Part shown: piece by piece, positions 54,018-63,475 of the stretch
Numbering within the stretch: the first letter of the stretch is position 1
Layout: each line of letters begins with the position of its first letter
From: Arthrobacter sp. NicSoilB8
GTDB lineage: Bacteria > Actinomycetota > Actinomycetes > Actinomycetales > Micrococcaceae
Assembly (NCBI RefSeq): GCF_019977355.1
Contig: NZ_AP024655.1
Span: 4,402,001 to 4,466,000, forward strand
Length of the DNA stretch: 64,000 nt
Direction: 5' to 3'
Translations under genes and position numbers: made by a program
The notes under the pieces: generated by a model
Seen by the model: the letters and a program-made list of their open reading frames with translations, nothing else
Told to the model about the DNA's origin: nothing
Database searches by the model: none

Positions 54018-55616
54018 ATGGCCCTCACCATTTCAGCCCGCCGCCCCGTTGACCGCGCGGAGGAGATCCTCACTCCCGAGGCGCTGGCCTTCATCGACCA
54101 ACTGCACCGGCGCTTCGCCGCCACCCGCGGGGAACTGCTCAAGGCCCGCGCGGTCAAACGCGAGGACGTGGCCCGCACCGGCCGGCTCGATTTCCTGCCG
54201 GAAACCCGCGACATCCGTGAGGGCGACTGGACCGTTGCGCCCGCCCCCGCAGCCCTGCAGGATCGCCGGGTGGAAATGACGGGCCCGGCCGCACCGGCGA
54301 AGATGGCCATCAATGCCCTGAACTCGGGGGCCAAAGTCTGGCTCGCCGACCTTGAGGACGCCAGCACCCCCACGTGGTCCAACGTGATCGAATCGATCCT
54401 GAACCTCCGTGACGCCGCGGCCGGCACCCTGTCCTACACCTCCCCCGAGGGGAAGGAATACACGCTCCGGACCGATGCCCCTCTGGCCGTCGTCGTGGCC
54501 CGCCCGCGCGGCTGGCACATGAGCGAGCGGCATCTGCTGATCGACGGCGAACACACCGTGGGCGCCCTGGTGGACTTCGGCTTGCACTTCTTCCACACCG
54601 CCCGGCAGCTGCTGGAGAACGGCCACGGCCCGTACTACTACCTGCCCAAGATGGAAAGCCACCTCGAGGCCCGGCTCTGGAACGAGATCTTCGTCTTTGC
54701 CCAGGACTACCTCGGCATTCCGCAAGGCACCATCCGCGCCACGGTCCTGATCGAGACCATCCCCGCAGCGTTCGAGATGGACGAGATCCTCTACGAACTC
54801 CGCGACCACGCCTCCGGCCTGAACGCGGGCCGCTGGGACTACCTGTTCAGCATCATCAAGTACTTCCGCGACGCCGGTCCGCGCTTTGTGCTCCCGGACC
54901 GCGCCACCGTGGCGATGACCGCGCCGTTTATGCGCGCCTATACCGAGCTGCTGGTCAAGACCTGCCACCACCGGGGCGCTTTCGCCATGGGCGGCATGGC
55001 CGCCGTCATTCCCAACCGCCGCGAACCCGAGGTGACTGCCCAGGCGTTCGAGAAAGTGCGCGCGGACAAGACCCGCGAGGCGAACGACGGCTTTGACGGC
55101 TCCTGGGTGGCCCACCCGGACCTGGTGCCGGTGTGCCGGGACGTCTTTGACGCCGTTCTGGGCGAGCGGCCGAACCAGCTGGACAAGCAGCGCCCGGAAG
55201 TCTCGGTCACCGCGGACCAGCTCCTGGACGTCGCCTCCGCAGACGGCACGGTCACCGAGGCGGGCCTGCGCCTGAACCTCTACGTCGCCGTCGCCTACAC
55301 CGCCGTGTGGATCTCGGGCAACGGCGCGGTCGCCATCCACAACCTGATGGAGGACGCCGCGACGGCGGAGATCTCCCGCTCACAGGTATGGCAGCAGATC
55401 CGCAACCACGTGGTCCTCGCCGACACCGGCAGGACCGTGACCCGCGAGCTGGTGTCCGGGATCCTGGCCGAGGAAACCGAGAGGCTCCGCGGCGAGGTGG
55501 GCGAGGACGCCTTCGCGAAGCACTATCTGCCCGCCAGCAAGCTCATCGGCGATATTTGCCTCTCAGAGGACTACACGGACTTCCTCACCACTCCGGCCTA
55601 CGAACTGGTGGGCTGA
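54018..55616 (+). CDS. aceB: Malate synthase A
   Basis: 532 residues, usual for the A isoform. Motifs FLPETRDIREGDWTVAP, TGPAAPAKMAINALNSGAKVWLADLEDA, RPRGWHMSERHL, YYYLPKMESHLEARLWNEIF, ATVLIETIPAAFEMDEILYELR, GRWDYLFSIIK and DGSWVAHPDLV contain the catalytic Arg, Glu and Asp residues. Condenses glyoxylate with acetyl-CoA to malate. It lies between malic enzyme (48 bp upstream) and a DUF6986-type gene (3 bp downstream). Confidence 0.96.
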   Translation: MALTISARRPVDRAEEILTPEALAFIDQLHRRFAATRGELLKARAVKREDVARTGRLDFLPETRDIREGDWTVAPAPAALQDRRVEMTGPAAPAKMAINALNSGAKVWLADLEDASTPTWSNVIESILNLRDAAAGTLSYTSPEGKEYTLRTDAPLAVVVARPRGWHMSERHLLIDGEHTVGALVDFGLHFFHTARQLLENGHGPYYYLPKMESHLEARLWNEIFVFAQDYLGIPQGTIRATVLIETIPAAFEMDEILYELRDHASGLNAGRWDYLFSIIKYFRDAGPRFVLPDRATVAMTAPFMRAYTELLVKTCHHRGAFAMGGMAAVIPNRREPEVTAQAFEKVRADKTREANDGFDGSWVAHPDLVPVCRDVFDAVLGERPNQLDKQRPEVSVTADQLLDVASADGTVTEAGLRLNLYVAVAYTAVWISGNGAVAIHNLMEDAATAEISRSQVWQQIRNHVVLADTGRTVTRELVSGILAEETERLRGEVGEDAFAKHYLPASKLIGDICLSEDYTDFLTTPAYELVG

Positions 55617-55619
55617 GCC

Positions 55620-56942
55620 GTGGCTGGGTCTCCCTCCGGGTCTTCCCCTGCGTCTCCCTACGGGTCTTCCTCCGGGGCGCTCTCCGGCGCCGATCTGAGC
55701 AGGATCGATGCCCAGCTGGCGGCGACGGACCAGCTGCTCGAGCGGAACTATCCGGGCGACGACGGCACCCGCCAGCCCGTACACACCGTCTACGTCCCGG
55801 CCGACCGTTTCACCCCGGGCTTCGCCGCCGACTGGGGCGCCCAGGCCCTGGCCGCGGCCGACGCCCACGGCGGGCTGGAGCGGCTTTGCACCCTGCTCGG
55901 CCAGGATCCCGAGCTGGCCGGCGCGGTCGCCTCCCGCGTGGCCGCGAAGCTGGGCAGCGAGCCGATCGAGGACCTACGGCTGGATTTCGAGGACGGCTAC
56001 GGTGACCGTGGTGACGACGCCGAGGACGCCGACGCCGTCGCCGCCGCGGCCGCTGTTGCCGCCGCCGTGGCGGACGGGAGTGCCCCGCCGTTCATCGGGA
56101 TCCGGTTCAAGTGCTTCGAGGCCCCCACCCGTGCCCGCGGGCTGCGCACGCTGGACCTGTTTGTCTCCGGCCTCGCGGCCGCCGGCGAGCTCCCGGAAGG
56201 CCTGGTCCTCACGCTGCCCAAGGTCACCACGGTGGCCCAGGTGCAGGCCATGGCCTACGCCGTGGCCCGGCTGGAGGAATTCCACGGACTGCCCGCCGGG
56301 CGCCTGAGGTTCGAAGTCCAGGTGGAGACGCCGCAGCTGATCCTCGGCCCGGACGGCACGGCACCGGTGGCGCAGCTGCCGCACGCTGTCCCCGGCCGGA
56401 TCAGCGCCCTGCACTATGGCACCTACGACTACTCGGCTTCCCTGCAGATTGCCGCGGAATACCAGTCCATGGAACACCCGGTGGCGGATTACGCCAAAGA
56501 GGTGATGCAGCTCGCCGTCGCCGGAACCGGTATCCGGCTCTCCGACGGTTCCACCAATGTCATCCCCGTCGGCGACGGAGTGCTGGACGCCTGGCGCCTC
56601 CATGGCCGGCTGGTCCGCCGCTCGCTGGAGCGCGGCTACTACCAGGGCTGGGACCTCCACCCCGCCCAGCTGCCGAGCCGCTTCGCCGCGACGTACGCGT
56701 TCTACCGGCAGGGCCTTCCCGCCGCCGCCGCCAGGCTCCGCAACTATATGGAGCGCACCGAGGGCGGCGTCATGGACGAACCCGCAACCGCCCGCGCCCT
56801 GGCCGCCTTCGTGCTGCGCGGCGTCCAGTGCGGCGCCGTCGGCGCCGAAGAGGTTCTGGCGCTGGCCGGCGTCGGACTCCCCCAACTCACCATGCTGGCC
56901 CACCCCCGGCTGGCACAGCCTGCCGCCTCCCACAACCACTGA
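55620..56942 (+). CDS. DUF6986-type protein, HpcH/HpaI aldolase-like fold
   Basis: 440 residues from GTG 55620, three bases after aceB. The core looks like a citrate-lyase-beta/HpcH aldolase barrel: DLRLDFEDGYGDRGDDAEDAD, FIGIRFKCFE, LPKVTTVAQVQAMAYAVARLEEFHG, RFEVQVETPQLIL, ALHYGTYDYSASL, YYQGWDLHPAQLPSRFAATYAFYR. The acidic metal-site residues (LDFED, VQVETP) are present. I recall such proteins beside malate synthase in actinobacterial ureide clusters, but know of no proven reaction. A C-C lyase acting on a glyoxylate- or malate-related acid is plausible. The N-terminal Ser/Pro/Gly stretch comes from a 24-bp DNA repeat. Confidence 0.8.
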   Translation: MAGSPSGSSPASPYGSSSGALSGADLSRIDAQLAATDQLLERNYPGDDGTRQPVHTVYVPADRFTPGFAADWGAQALAAADAHGGLERLCTLLGQDPELAGAVASRVAAKLGSEPIEDLRLDFEDGYGDRGDDAEDADAVAAAAAVAAAVADGSAPPFIGIRFKCFEAPTRARGLRTLDLFVSGLAAAGELPEGLVLTLPKVTTVAQVQAMAYAVARLEEFHGLPAGRLRFEVQVETPQLILGPDGTAPVAQLPHAVPGRISALHYGTYDYSASLQIAAEYQSMEHPVADYAKEVMQLAVAGTGIRLSDGSTNVIPVGDGVLDAWRLHGRLVRRSLERGYYQGWDLHPAQLPSRFAATYAFYRQGLPAAAARLRNYMERTEGGVMDEPATARALAAFVLRGVQCGAVGAEEVLALAGVGLPQLTMLAHPRLAQPAASHNH

Positions 56943-56988
56943 TCCTTTTTCACTGACCTTCTCACCGACCCTTCCCAGGAGTGCACCC

Positions 56989-57804
56989 ATGACCAACTAC
57001 TTTTCCCCCGAAGGCGGCCTGCCGCCCCAGACCCAGCTCCTCACCGACCGCGCGGTGGTCAAGGAGGCGTACACCGTCATCCCGAAGGGGGTGCTGCGCG
57101 ACATCGTCACCAGCAACCTTCCCGGCTGGACCAACACCCGCGCCTGGATCATTGCCCGGCCCATTGCCGGCTTCGCCACGACGTTCTCGCAGCTGATCGT
57201 GGAAGTGGCGCCGGGCGGCGGGAGCGACAAGCCCGAGGCGGAGGCCGGCGTCGAAGGCGTCGTCTTCCTCACCAAGGGCGAACTGACGCTCACGCTCGAC
57301 GGCGAAATCCACCACCTTGAGGCCGGCGGCTACGCCTACCTCGCCGCCGGCGCGGACTGGAAGGTGTCCAACGACTCCGACGGCGACGTGGCCAGCTTCC
57401 AGTGGATCCGCAAGGCCTATGAGCCGCTGGAAGGCTTCACGGCGAAGTCCTTCGTGACCCGCGACCAGGACGTCGAGCCGCGGCCCATGCCGGACACCAA
57501 CGGCGTCTGGGCGACCACCCGCTTCGTGGACCCGGACGACCTCGCCCACGACATGCACGTCAACATCGTCACGTTCCAGCCCGGCGGTTCCATCCCGTTC
57601 GCCGAAACCCACGTCATGGAACACGGGCTCTTCGTCCTGGAGGGCAAGGCCGTCTACCGCCTCAACGACGACTGGGTGGAAGTCGAGGCCGGCGACTTCA
57701 TGTGGCTCCGCGCCTTCTGCCCGCAGGCCTGCTATGCCGGCGGACCGGGCCCGTTCCGCTACTTGCTCTACAAGGACGTCAACCGCCAGATCCGCCTCAC
57801 CTAA
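56989..57804 (+). CDS. allE: (S)-ureidoglycine aminohydrolase
   Basis: 271 residues, bicupin. Motifs LTDRAVVKEAYTVIPKGVLRDIVTSNLPGW, GVEGVVFLTKGELTLTLDG, GGYAYLAAG in the first cupin and SIPFAETHVMEHGLFVLEGKAVYRLND with metal ligands (E, H, H) in the second. Removes ammonia from ureidoglycine to give S-ureidoglycolate. ATG 56989 after AGGAG, 46 bp behind the DUF6986-type gene. Allantoate amidohydrolase, the enzyme before it, is not in the window. Confidence 0.93.
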   Translation: MTNYFSPEGGLPPQTQLLTDRAVVKEAYTVIPKGVLRDIVTSNLPGWTNTRAWIIARPIAGFATTFSQLIVEVAPGGGSDKPEAEAGVEGVVFLTKGELTLTLDGEIHHLEAGGYAYLAAGADWKVSNDSDGDVASFQWIRKAYEPLEGFTAKSFVTRDQDVEPRPMPDTNGVWATTRFVDPDDLAHDMHVNIVTFQPGGSIPFAETHVMEHGLFVLEGKAVYRLNDDWVEVEAGDFMWLRAFCPQACYAGGPGPFRYLLYKDVNRQIRLT

Positions 57805-57818
57805 GACCGGCACACGCC

Positions 57819-57850
57819 ATGGGTCCGCCCGCACGACGGGGCGGACCCAT
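57819..57850 (+). terminator. Hairpin terminator after allE
   Basis: ATGGGTCCGCCC (57819-57830) and its exact complement (57839-57850), 15 bp after the stop. Confidence 0.75.
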
Positions 57851-57866
57851 TCGTGGTTCCGTCCAC

Positions 57867-57964
57867 GGTTACTGGGCCATTCGCGGTTGCTGGGCTATTG
57901 CCGGTCACTGGGCCATTCGCGGTTACTGGGCCATTGACGGTTACTGGGCCATTGACAATTACTG
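57867..57964 (+). repeat. 18-bp tandem repeat, five and a half units
   Basis: Units GGTTACTGGGCCATTCGC with small changes at 57867, 57885, 57903, 57921 and 57939, then a partial. In one frame it reads GYWAIR repeatedly, but no credible gene contains it. Confidence 0.85.
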
Positions 57965-58010
57965 CGGCGGGCGCCCTTGTGGGCTTGGCGATGCTTGCTA
58001 GCCTGAGGCT

Positions 58011-58172
58011 GTGAAGTACGAATCCCTATGGATCGGAATGCTCGTTGGCGCGGCCCTCGGCTTCGCCATCGGAGTTGCCACCGTCGACAAGCCGTTCACG
58101 GGCCTATTGATCGGCCTGGGCATCGGCGCGCTGGTGGGCCTGGCGGCCCGTAAGGACCCCACGAAGGGGTAG
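58011..58172 (+). CDS. Small glycine-zipper membrane protein (53 aa)
   Basis: GTG 58011 opens a frame reading MKYESLWIGMLVGAALGFAI, then GVATVDKPF and GLLIGLGIGALVGLAARKDP. Two short hydrophobic helices rich in GxxxG pairs flank a turn, with a positive C-terminus, so probably a two-span inner membrane protein. Ribosome site weak (TGAGG). No family assigned; the regular membrane pattern and clean stop make it credible. Confidence 0.6.
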   Translation: MKYESLWIGMLVGAALGFAIGVATVDKPFTGLLIGLGIGALVGLAARKDPTKG

Positions 58173-58524
58173 GAACCGCAGCGCCCGAACGACCGCACGC
58201 TATCCTGCCTTGGAACACCGCGCCCTGAACTGCAGTGCCCTGAACTGCCTGCCCGAACTGCAGTGCCCCTAACTGCAGTGCCCCTGGCTGCCTGCCCGAA
58301 GAGACAACGCGGGTCCCGCGTGCCTCACCGGCAGCCCACACTCTGCGCCGCTCCCCCAGCCGCTCCCCTGCCGCTTTCACGCACCCCTTGACTCTCCCGC
58401 CCCACATTCCCTAGACTTTTCATAAAGCAGAATCTTAATTCCACAAAGTGGAATTCACTCAGGAAGGGTTGCCGGGCAAGGACGCCCGGGATCCAGCTCC
58501 CGACCACACCGGAAAGAAGACACC
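58173..58524. promoter_or_regulatory. Control region of the glyoxylate/glycerate operon
   Basis: About 350 bp. First part has direct repeats of CTGAACTGCAGTGCC type (58205-58300) and a short palindrome CAACGCGGG-TC-CCGCGT (58305-58321) that could be a shrunken relative of the palindromic repeat. The second part, AT-richer, holds the best AllR-like site at 58439 and GGAAAGAAG before the hyi ATG. Confidence 0.6.
58439..58453. promoter_or_regulatory. Candidate IclR/AllR operator upstream of hyi
   Basis: TTCCAC-AAA-GTGGAA, perfect; the symmetry extends two more bases each side (AATTCCAC/GTGGAATT, 58437-58455). 72 bp before the hyi start. Confidence 0.7.
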
Positions 58525-59325
58525 ATGACGTATTCCGTGAACTGCTCCATCCTGCTGACCGAATTGCCCCTCCTCGAGCGGCCCGCCGCGGCGAAGGCTG
58601 CCGGCTTTGACGCCGTCGAGTTCTGGTGGCCGTTCGCAACGTCAGTCCCCGGCGACGCCGAGGTCACCCGCTTCGAGCGGGCCATCACCGACGCCGGCGT
58701 CCAGCTCGCCGGCCTGAACTTCAACGCCGGCGACATGCCGGCCGGGGACCGGGGTCTGGTGTCCTGGAAGGGCCGCTGCTCCGAATTCAAGGACAACATC
58801 GACGTCGTCGCCGGGATCGGCGGGCGGCTCGGCTGCACGGCCTTCAACGCCCTCTACGGCAACCGCCAGGACGGCTACACCCCGGAGGCCCAGGACGAAC
58901 TGGCGGTCACCAACCTTGCCGCCGCGGCCGCGGGCGTGGGCCGCATCGGGGGCACCGTGCTGCTCGAACCGGTCAGCGGCGCACCGCGCTACCCGCTCCT
59001 CAGCGCGGACGACGCCCTCCGGGTCATCGCCCGCGTCAGGGAGGAAACCGGCGCGCAGAACATCAAACTCCTCGCCGACTTCTACCACCTGTCGGTCAAC
59101 GGCGACGACGTCCCTGCCGTCATCGAGAAGCACGCCAAGGACTTCGGCCACATCCAGATCGCCGACAACCCCGGCCGCGGGGCTCCCGGAACCGGTGAGC
59201 TGCCCCTCGGCGATTGGATCGCCCGCAGCCGCCAACTCGGCTATGAGGGCTACATCGGCCTCGAGTACAAGGAACCGGCGGAAACCGCCTTCGCCTGGGC
59301 CATCCGCCAGCGCGCGAACCGCTAG
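58525..59325 (+). CDS. hyi: Hydroxypyruvate isomerase
   Basis: 266 residues, TIM barrel of the Hyi/xylose-isomerase-like group. Metal and acid residues lie in TVLLEPVSGAPRYPL, IKLLADFYHLSVNGDD, FGHIQIADNPGRGAPGTGEL and IGLEYKEP. Interconverts hydroxypyruvate and tartronate semialdehyde. First gene of hyi-glxR-gcl-glxK-allB. ATG 58525 after GGAAAGAAG. Confidence 0.93.
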   Translation: MTYSVNCSILLTELPLLERPAAAKAAGFDAVEFWWPFATSVPGDAEVTRFERAITDAGVQLAGLNFNAGDMPAGDRGLVSWKGRCSEFKDNIDVVAGIGGRLGCTAFNALYGNRQDGYTPEAQDELAVTNLAAAAAGVGRIGGTVLLEPVSGAPRYPLLSADDALRVIARVREETGAQNIKLLADFYHLSVNGDDVPAVIEKHAKDFGHIQIADNPGRGAPGTGELPLGDWIARSRQLGYEGYIGLEYKEPAETAFAWAIRQRANR

Positions 59326-59411
59326 TCCCCACCGGCCAGGGAACCCTGCGGGCGTGGACCCGCCCACCCGCCTTGGCGCTAACACCAAAGACTTCAGAAA
59401 AGAGAACCATC

Positions 59412-60290
59412 ATGAGCAACGTCGCAGTCATCGGACTCGGAATCATGGGCCTGCCCATGGCCGTCAACCTCGTCAATGCCGGCCACACGGTCACCGGTTT
59501 CAACCGCAGCCAGGACAAGATCAACAAGCTGGTCTCCGAAGGCGGCCACGGTGCCACGAGCATCGCCGACGCCGTCAAGGACGCCGACGTCGTCATCACC
59601 ATGGTTCCGGATTCCCCCGACGTCGAGGGCGTCGTCGGCGGCCCGGACGGCGTCTTCGCCCACGCCCGCAAGGGCACATTGTGGATCGATGCCAGCAGCA
59701 TCCGCCCGGACGTCGCCAAGCGCCTAGCGGAGGACGCCCGGACCGCCGGGATCCGCCCCCTCGACGCCCCGGTTTCCGGCGGCGAACAGGGTGCCATCGA
59801 CGCCGCACTGTCCATCATGGTGGGCGGCGAATCCGCAGATTTCGACGCCGCCCGCGATGTCCTGAATGCGGTGGGCAAGACGATCGTCCACGTCGGCCCG
59901 TCCGGCTCCGGCCAGACCGTCAAGGCAGCCAACCAGCTGATCGTCGCCGTCAACATCGAGGTCCTGGCGGAGGCCATCGCCTTCCTGGAGGCCTACGGCG
60001 TGGACACCAACGCGGCCCTCAAGGTCCTCGGCGGAGGCTTGGCCGGCTCCAAGGTCCTGGACCAGAAGGGACAGAAGATGCTCGACCGCAACTTCGACCC
60101 CGGCTTCCGCCTGGCCCTGCACCACAAGGACCTGGGCATCGTGACCTCGGCCGCCCGCGAAGCCAACGTCGCCGTCCCGCTCGGCGCCGTCGTCGCGCAG
60201 CTCGTCGCCGCCACCGTCAACCAGGGCGACGGCGGACTGGACCACTCGGGCCTCTTCAAGCAGGTCCTGAAGCTCAGCGGCCGCAAGTAA
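59412..60290 (+). CDS. glxR: 2-Hydroxy-3-oxopropionate (tartronate semialdehyde) reductase
   Basis: 292 residues from ATG 59412 (AGAGA before it); 13 further in-frame codons upstream are unlikely. NAD(P) motif VIGLGIMGLPMAVNLVNAGH, substrate loop DAPVSGGEQGA, and GPSGSGQTVKAANQ with the catalytic Lys, as in the beta-hydroxyacid dehydrogenase family. Reduces tartronate semialdehyde from Gcl to D-glycerate. Confidence 0.94.
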   Translation: MSNVAVIGLGIMGLPMAVNLVNAGHTVTGFNRSQDKINKLVSEGGHGATSIADAVKDADVVITMVPDSPDVEGVVGGPDGVFAHARKGTLWIDASSIRPDVAKRLAEDARTAGIRPLDAPVSGGEQGAIDAALSIMVGGESADFDAARDVLNAVGKTIVHVGPSGSGQTVKAANQLIVAVNIEVLAEAIAFLEAYGVDTNAALKVLGGGLAGSKVLDQKGQKMLDRNFDPGFRLALHHKDLGIVTSAAREANVAVPLGAVVAQLVAATVNQGDGGLDHSGLFKQVLKLSGRK

Positions 60291-60331
60291 AGCACCTCCG
60301 GCAGTAGCCGGACAGCAAGCAAACCGGAGAT

Positions 60332-60357
60332 CCGCCGTCGGACGTAAACGACGGCGG
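60332..60357 (+). other. Intercistronic hairpin between glxR and gcl
   Basis: CCGCCGTCG (60332-60340) and its complement CGACGGCGG (60349-60357). Possibly adjusts relative expression of the operon halves; there is no T tract. Confidence 0.5.
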
Positions 60358-60420
60358 CTCCCTAACTAAACCCAAATTCCGCCCGCAGAGGGCACCCAAA
60401 GACTTCCCAAGGAGCACCCC

Positions 60421-62211
60421 ATGACTAAGATGCGCACCGTTGACGCTGCCGTCGCCATCCTGGAAAAGGAGGGCGCCACCGAGGCGTTCGGCCTGCCAGG
60501 CGCGGCCATCAACCCGTTCTATTCCGCGATGCGGGCCCACGGCGGCATCCGCCACACCCTGGCCCGCCACGTTGAGGGCGCCAGCCACATGGCTGACGGT
60601 TACAGCCGGGCCCGGGACGGCAACATCGGCATCTGCATCGGCACGTCCGGGCCCGCCGGCACGGACATGATCACCGGCCTGTATGCCGCCTGGGCCGATT
60701 CCATCCCCATGCTGTGCATCACCGGCCAGGCGCCCGTGGCCAAGCTCCACAAGGAAGACTTCCAGGCCGTGGACATCGAATCCATCGCCAAGCCGGTCAC
60801 CAAGATGGCCATGACCATCCGGGAGCCGGGCCAGGTTCCGGGCGCCTTCCAGAAAGCCTTCCAGCTGATGCGCTCGGGCCGCCCGGGCCCGGTGCTGCTG
60901 GACCTGCCGATCGACGTTCAGATGGCCGAAATCGAGTTCGACATCGAGACCTATGAGCCGCTGCCCGTGGAAAAGCCGAAGGCCAGCCGCAAGCAGCTGG
61001 AGAAAGCACTGGACATGCTCACCGCTGCGAAGCATCCGCTGATCGTGGCCGGCGGCGGCATCATCAACGCCGGCGCCTCCGAGCAACTGGTGGAACTGGC
61101 CGAACTGCTGGGCGTTCCGGTCATCCCCACGTTGATGGGCTGGGGCGCCATCTCCGACGACCACCCGCTCATGGCCGGCATGGTGGGCCTGCAGACCAGC
61201 CACCGCTACGGCAACGCGACCATGCTGGCCTCCGACTTCGTTATCGGCATCGGCAACCGCTGGGCCAACCGCCACACCGGCGGCCTGGACACCTACACGG
61301 CCGGCCGCAAGTTCGTGCACATCGACATCGAGCCCACGCAGATCGGCCGCGTGTTCTCCCCGGACCTCGGGATCGCCTCGGACGCCGGCGCGGCCCTGAC
61401 CGGCCTGGTCGAACTGGCCCGCGAACGCCAGGCGGCGGGAACCCTCCCGGACTATTCCGGCTGGGCCGCCGACTGCGCGGAGCGCAAGGCCACCCTGCAC
61501 CGCAAGACCCACTTCGAAAACATCCCGATCAAGCCGCAGCGCGTGTACGAGGAGATGAACAAGTCCTTCGGCAAGGACACCACCTACGTCTCCACGATCG
61601 GCCTGTCCCAGATCGCCGGCGCCCAGATGCTCCACGTGTTCGGGCCGCGCAAGTGGATCAACGCCGGCCAGGCCGGACCGCTGGGCTGGACCGCCCCGGC
61701 CGCTCTCGGCGTTGTCCGCGGCAAGCCGGACGAGACCGTGGTGGCCCTGTCCGGCGACTACGATTTCCAGTTCATGATCGAGGAACTCGCCGTAGGCGCG
61801 CAGTTCAACCTCCCCTACATCCACGTGGTGGTCAACAACTCCTACCTCGGCCTGATCCGGCAGTCCCAGCGCGGCTTCAACATGGAACAGAACGTGTCCC
61901 TGGCTTTCGAAAACATCAACTCCACGGAACTCTCCGCGACGGCCAGCGGCTACGGCGTGGACCACATCAAGGTGGCCGAGGGCCTGGGCTGCAAGGCCAT
62001 CCGGGTGGAGGACCCCAACGACCTGGCGTCCGCTTTCGACAAGGCCAAGGCGATGGCCGGCGAGTTCAAGGTTCCCGTGGTGGTGGAAGTGATCCTGGAA
62101 AAGATCACCAACATCTCCATGGGTGTGGAGATCAACGCGGTCAACGAGTTCGAGGAACTGGCCGAGACCGCCGAAGACGCCCCGACCGCCATCCTGGCGA
62201 TGCAGGCCTGA
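60421..62211 (+). CDS. gcl: Glyoxylate carboligase (tartronate-semialdehyde synthase)
   Basis: 596 residues, ThDP family. The activating Glu found in nearly all ThDP enzymes is replaced by V51 ([15 protein letters not shown]), the known hallmark of Gcl. Also [40 protein letters not shown] for ThDP-Mg and [16 protein letters not shown]. Joins two glyoxylates to tartronate semialdehyde with release of CO2. AAGGAG precedes ATG 60421; the next gene starts one base after the stop. Confidence 0.97.
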   Translation: MTKMRTVDAAVAILEKEGATEAFGLPGAAINPFYSAMRAHGGIRHTLARHVEGASHMADGYSRARDGNIGICIGTSGPAGTDMITGLYAAWADSIPMLCITGQAPVAKLHKEDFQAVDIESIAKPVTKMAMTIREPGQVPGAFQKAFQLMRSGRPGPVLLDLPIDVQMAEIEFDIETYEPLPVEKPKASRKQLEKALDMLTAAKHPLIVAGGGIINAGASEQLVELAELLGVPVIPTLMGWGAISDDHPLMAGMVGLQTSHRYGNATMLASDFVIGIGNRWANRHTGGLDTYTAGRKFVHIDIEPTQIGRVFSPDLGIASDAGAALTGLVELARERQAAGTLPDYSGWAADCAERKATLHRKTHFENIPIKPQRVYEEMNKSFGKDTTYVSTIGLSQIAGAQMLHVFGPRKWINAGQAGPLGWTAPAALGVVRGKPDETVVALSGDYDFQFMIEELAVGAQFNLPYIHVVVNNSYLGLIRQSQRGFNMEQNVSLAFENINSTELSATASGYGVDHIKVAEGLGCKAIRVEDPNDLASAFDKAKAMAGEFKVPVVVEVILEKITNISMGVEINAVNEFEELAETAEDAPTAILAMQA

Positions 62212-62212
62212 G

Positions 62213-63475
62213 ATGAAGGTGGTCATAGCGCCGGACAAGTTCAAGGGCTCGCTCTCTGCCCCGGACGTTGCCCGGCACGTTGAAGCAGGGCTGCAACGGG
62301 CGTGCGGCGGCAACCTTGAAGTCATCCGGATTCCGGTGGCCGACGGCGGCGAGGGCACCCTCGACGCCGCCGTCGGCTCCGGCTTCACCCGCCGCAGCGC
62401 CGTCGTCACCGGCCCCACCGGGCAGCGGCTCCGGGCGGAGTTTGCGGTCCGCGGCCGGGAAGCAGTCATCGAAATGGCCGCCGCATCCGGCCTGGCCGTC
62501 TTGCCCGGCGGCCCCGCGGGCGCCGGCAGCGGCGGGGCCGGCAGCGGCGGGGCCGGCGAAGCGGTGTCCGGCGGCCGGCCGGATTCCGACACCGCCAAAG
62601 GCGCCACCAGCCTGGGCACGGGAGAACTGATCCGGGCGGCGCTCGACGCCGGCTGCCGGCAGATCATCCTCGGCGTCGGCGGCAGCGCCAATACCGACGG
62701 CGGCGCCGGCGTCCTACAGGGGCTCGGGGCCAGACTCCTCGACGCCGACGGCAGTGAACTCCCGCCCGGCGGCGCTGCCCTCGCCCGGCTGGCCTGGATC
62801 GACTTCGCCGGCTTCGATTCCCGGCTGGACGAGGCCCGCTTCGTCCTGGCCAGCGACGTGGACAACCCCCTGCTCGGACCGGCTGGGGCCGCGGCGGTCT
62901 TCGGCCCGCAGAAAGGGGCCACTCCGGCGGACGTGGAAACCCTCGATGCCGCCCTGGCCCACTTCGTGGACGTGCTCGCGGCCGAGATCGGCCCCCGGGC
63001 GCTGAAGGCGGCCGACGCGCCGGGCGCCGGAGCGGCCGGCGGCGTGGGCTACGCCGCCATCGCGGTACTGGCCGCGGCCCGCAGGCCGGGCATCGACGTC
63101 GTTCTTGAATTCACCAGGCTTGGCGACCGGCTGGCGGGCGCGGACCTGGTGATCACGGGCGAAGGCAGCCTGGACGAACAGAGCCTGCTCGGCAAGACGC
63201 CCATGGGCGTTGCGCGGGCGGCGGCGCGGGCCGGCGTGCCGGTGGTGGCCGTCTGCGGCCGCACCACGCTGACTCAGCGACAGCAGGTGGATTCCGGATT
63301 CCGGCAGGTCTACCCGCTGACATCGCTGGAGTCCAAGGTAGAAATATGTATAGCCGAAGCAGGACCGCTGCTTGAGCAATTGGGAAAGCACATCGGCGCG
63401 GAGCTGCCGGGCCTGGTCCCGGCCAGCATGGCGCCGGGGAAAAGTGCCCGCACAAAGGAGCCCCTCAATGTCTGA
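62213..63475 (+). CDS. glxK: Glycerate kinase
   Basis: 420 residues from ATG 62213, directly after gcl. Family motifs [74 protein letters not shown] and [22 protein letters not shown]. Phosphorylates glycerate to 2-phosphoglycerate (type I family). A Gly/Ala/Ser loop near residue 105 arises from a perfect 15-bp tandem DNA repeat (62522-62551). Overlaps allantoinase by eight bases. Confidence 0.94.
   Translation: MKVVIAPDKFKGSLSAPDVARHVEAGLQRACGGNLEVIRIPVADGGEGTLDAAVGSGFTRRSAVVTGPTGQRLRAEFAVRGREAVIEMAAASGLAVLPGGPAGAGSGGAGSGGAGEAVSGGRPDSDTAKGATSLGTGELIRAALDAGCRQIILGVGGSANTDGGAGVLQGLGARLLDADGSELPPGGAALARLAWIDFAGFDSRLDEARFVLASDVDNPLLGPAGAAAVFGPQKGATPADVETLDAALAHFVDVLAAEIGPRALKAADAPGAGAAGGVGYAAIAVLAAARRPGIDVVLEFTRLGDRLAGADLVITGEGSLDEQSLLGKTPMGVARAAARAGVPVVAVCGRTTLTQRQQVDSGFRQVYPLTSLESKVEICIAEAGPLLEQLGKHIGAELPGLVPASMAPGKSARTKEPLNV

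Noticed and set aside
58305..58321. Seventh copy of the palindromic repeat
   Set aside because: Only CAACGCGGG and CCGCGT remain; too short and GC-biased to call a true copy.
60274..62922. An 882-codon frame antisense to gcl and glxK
   Set aside because: Same reason: no recognisable domain, and it covers two well-identified genes.
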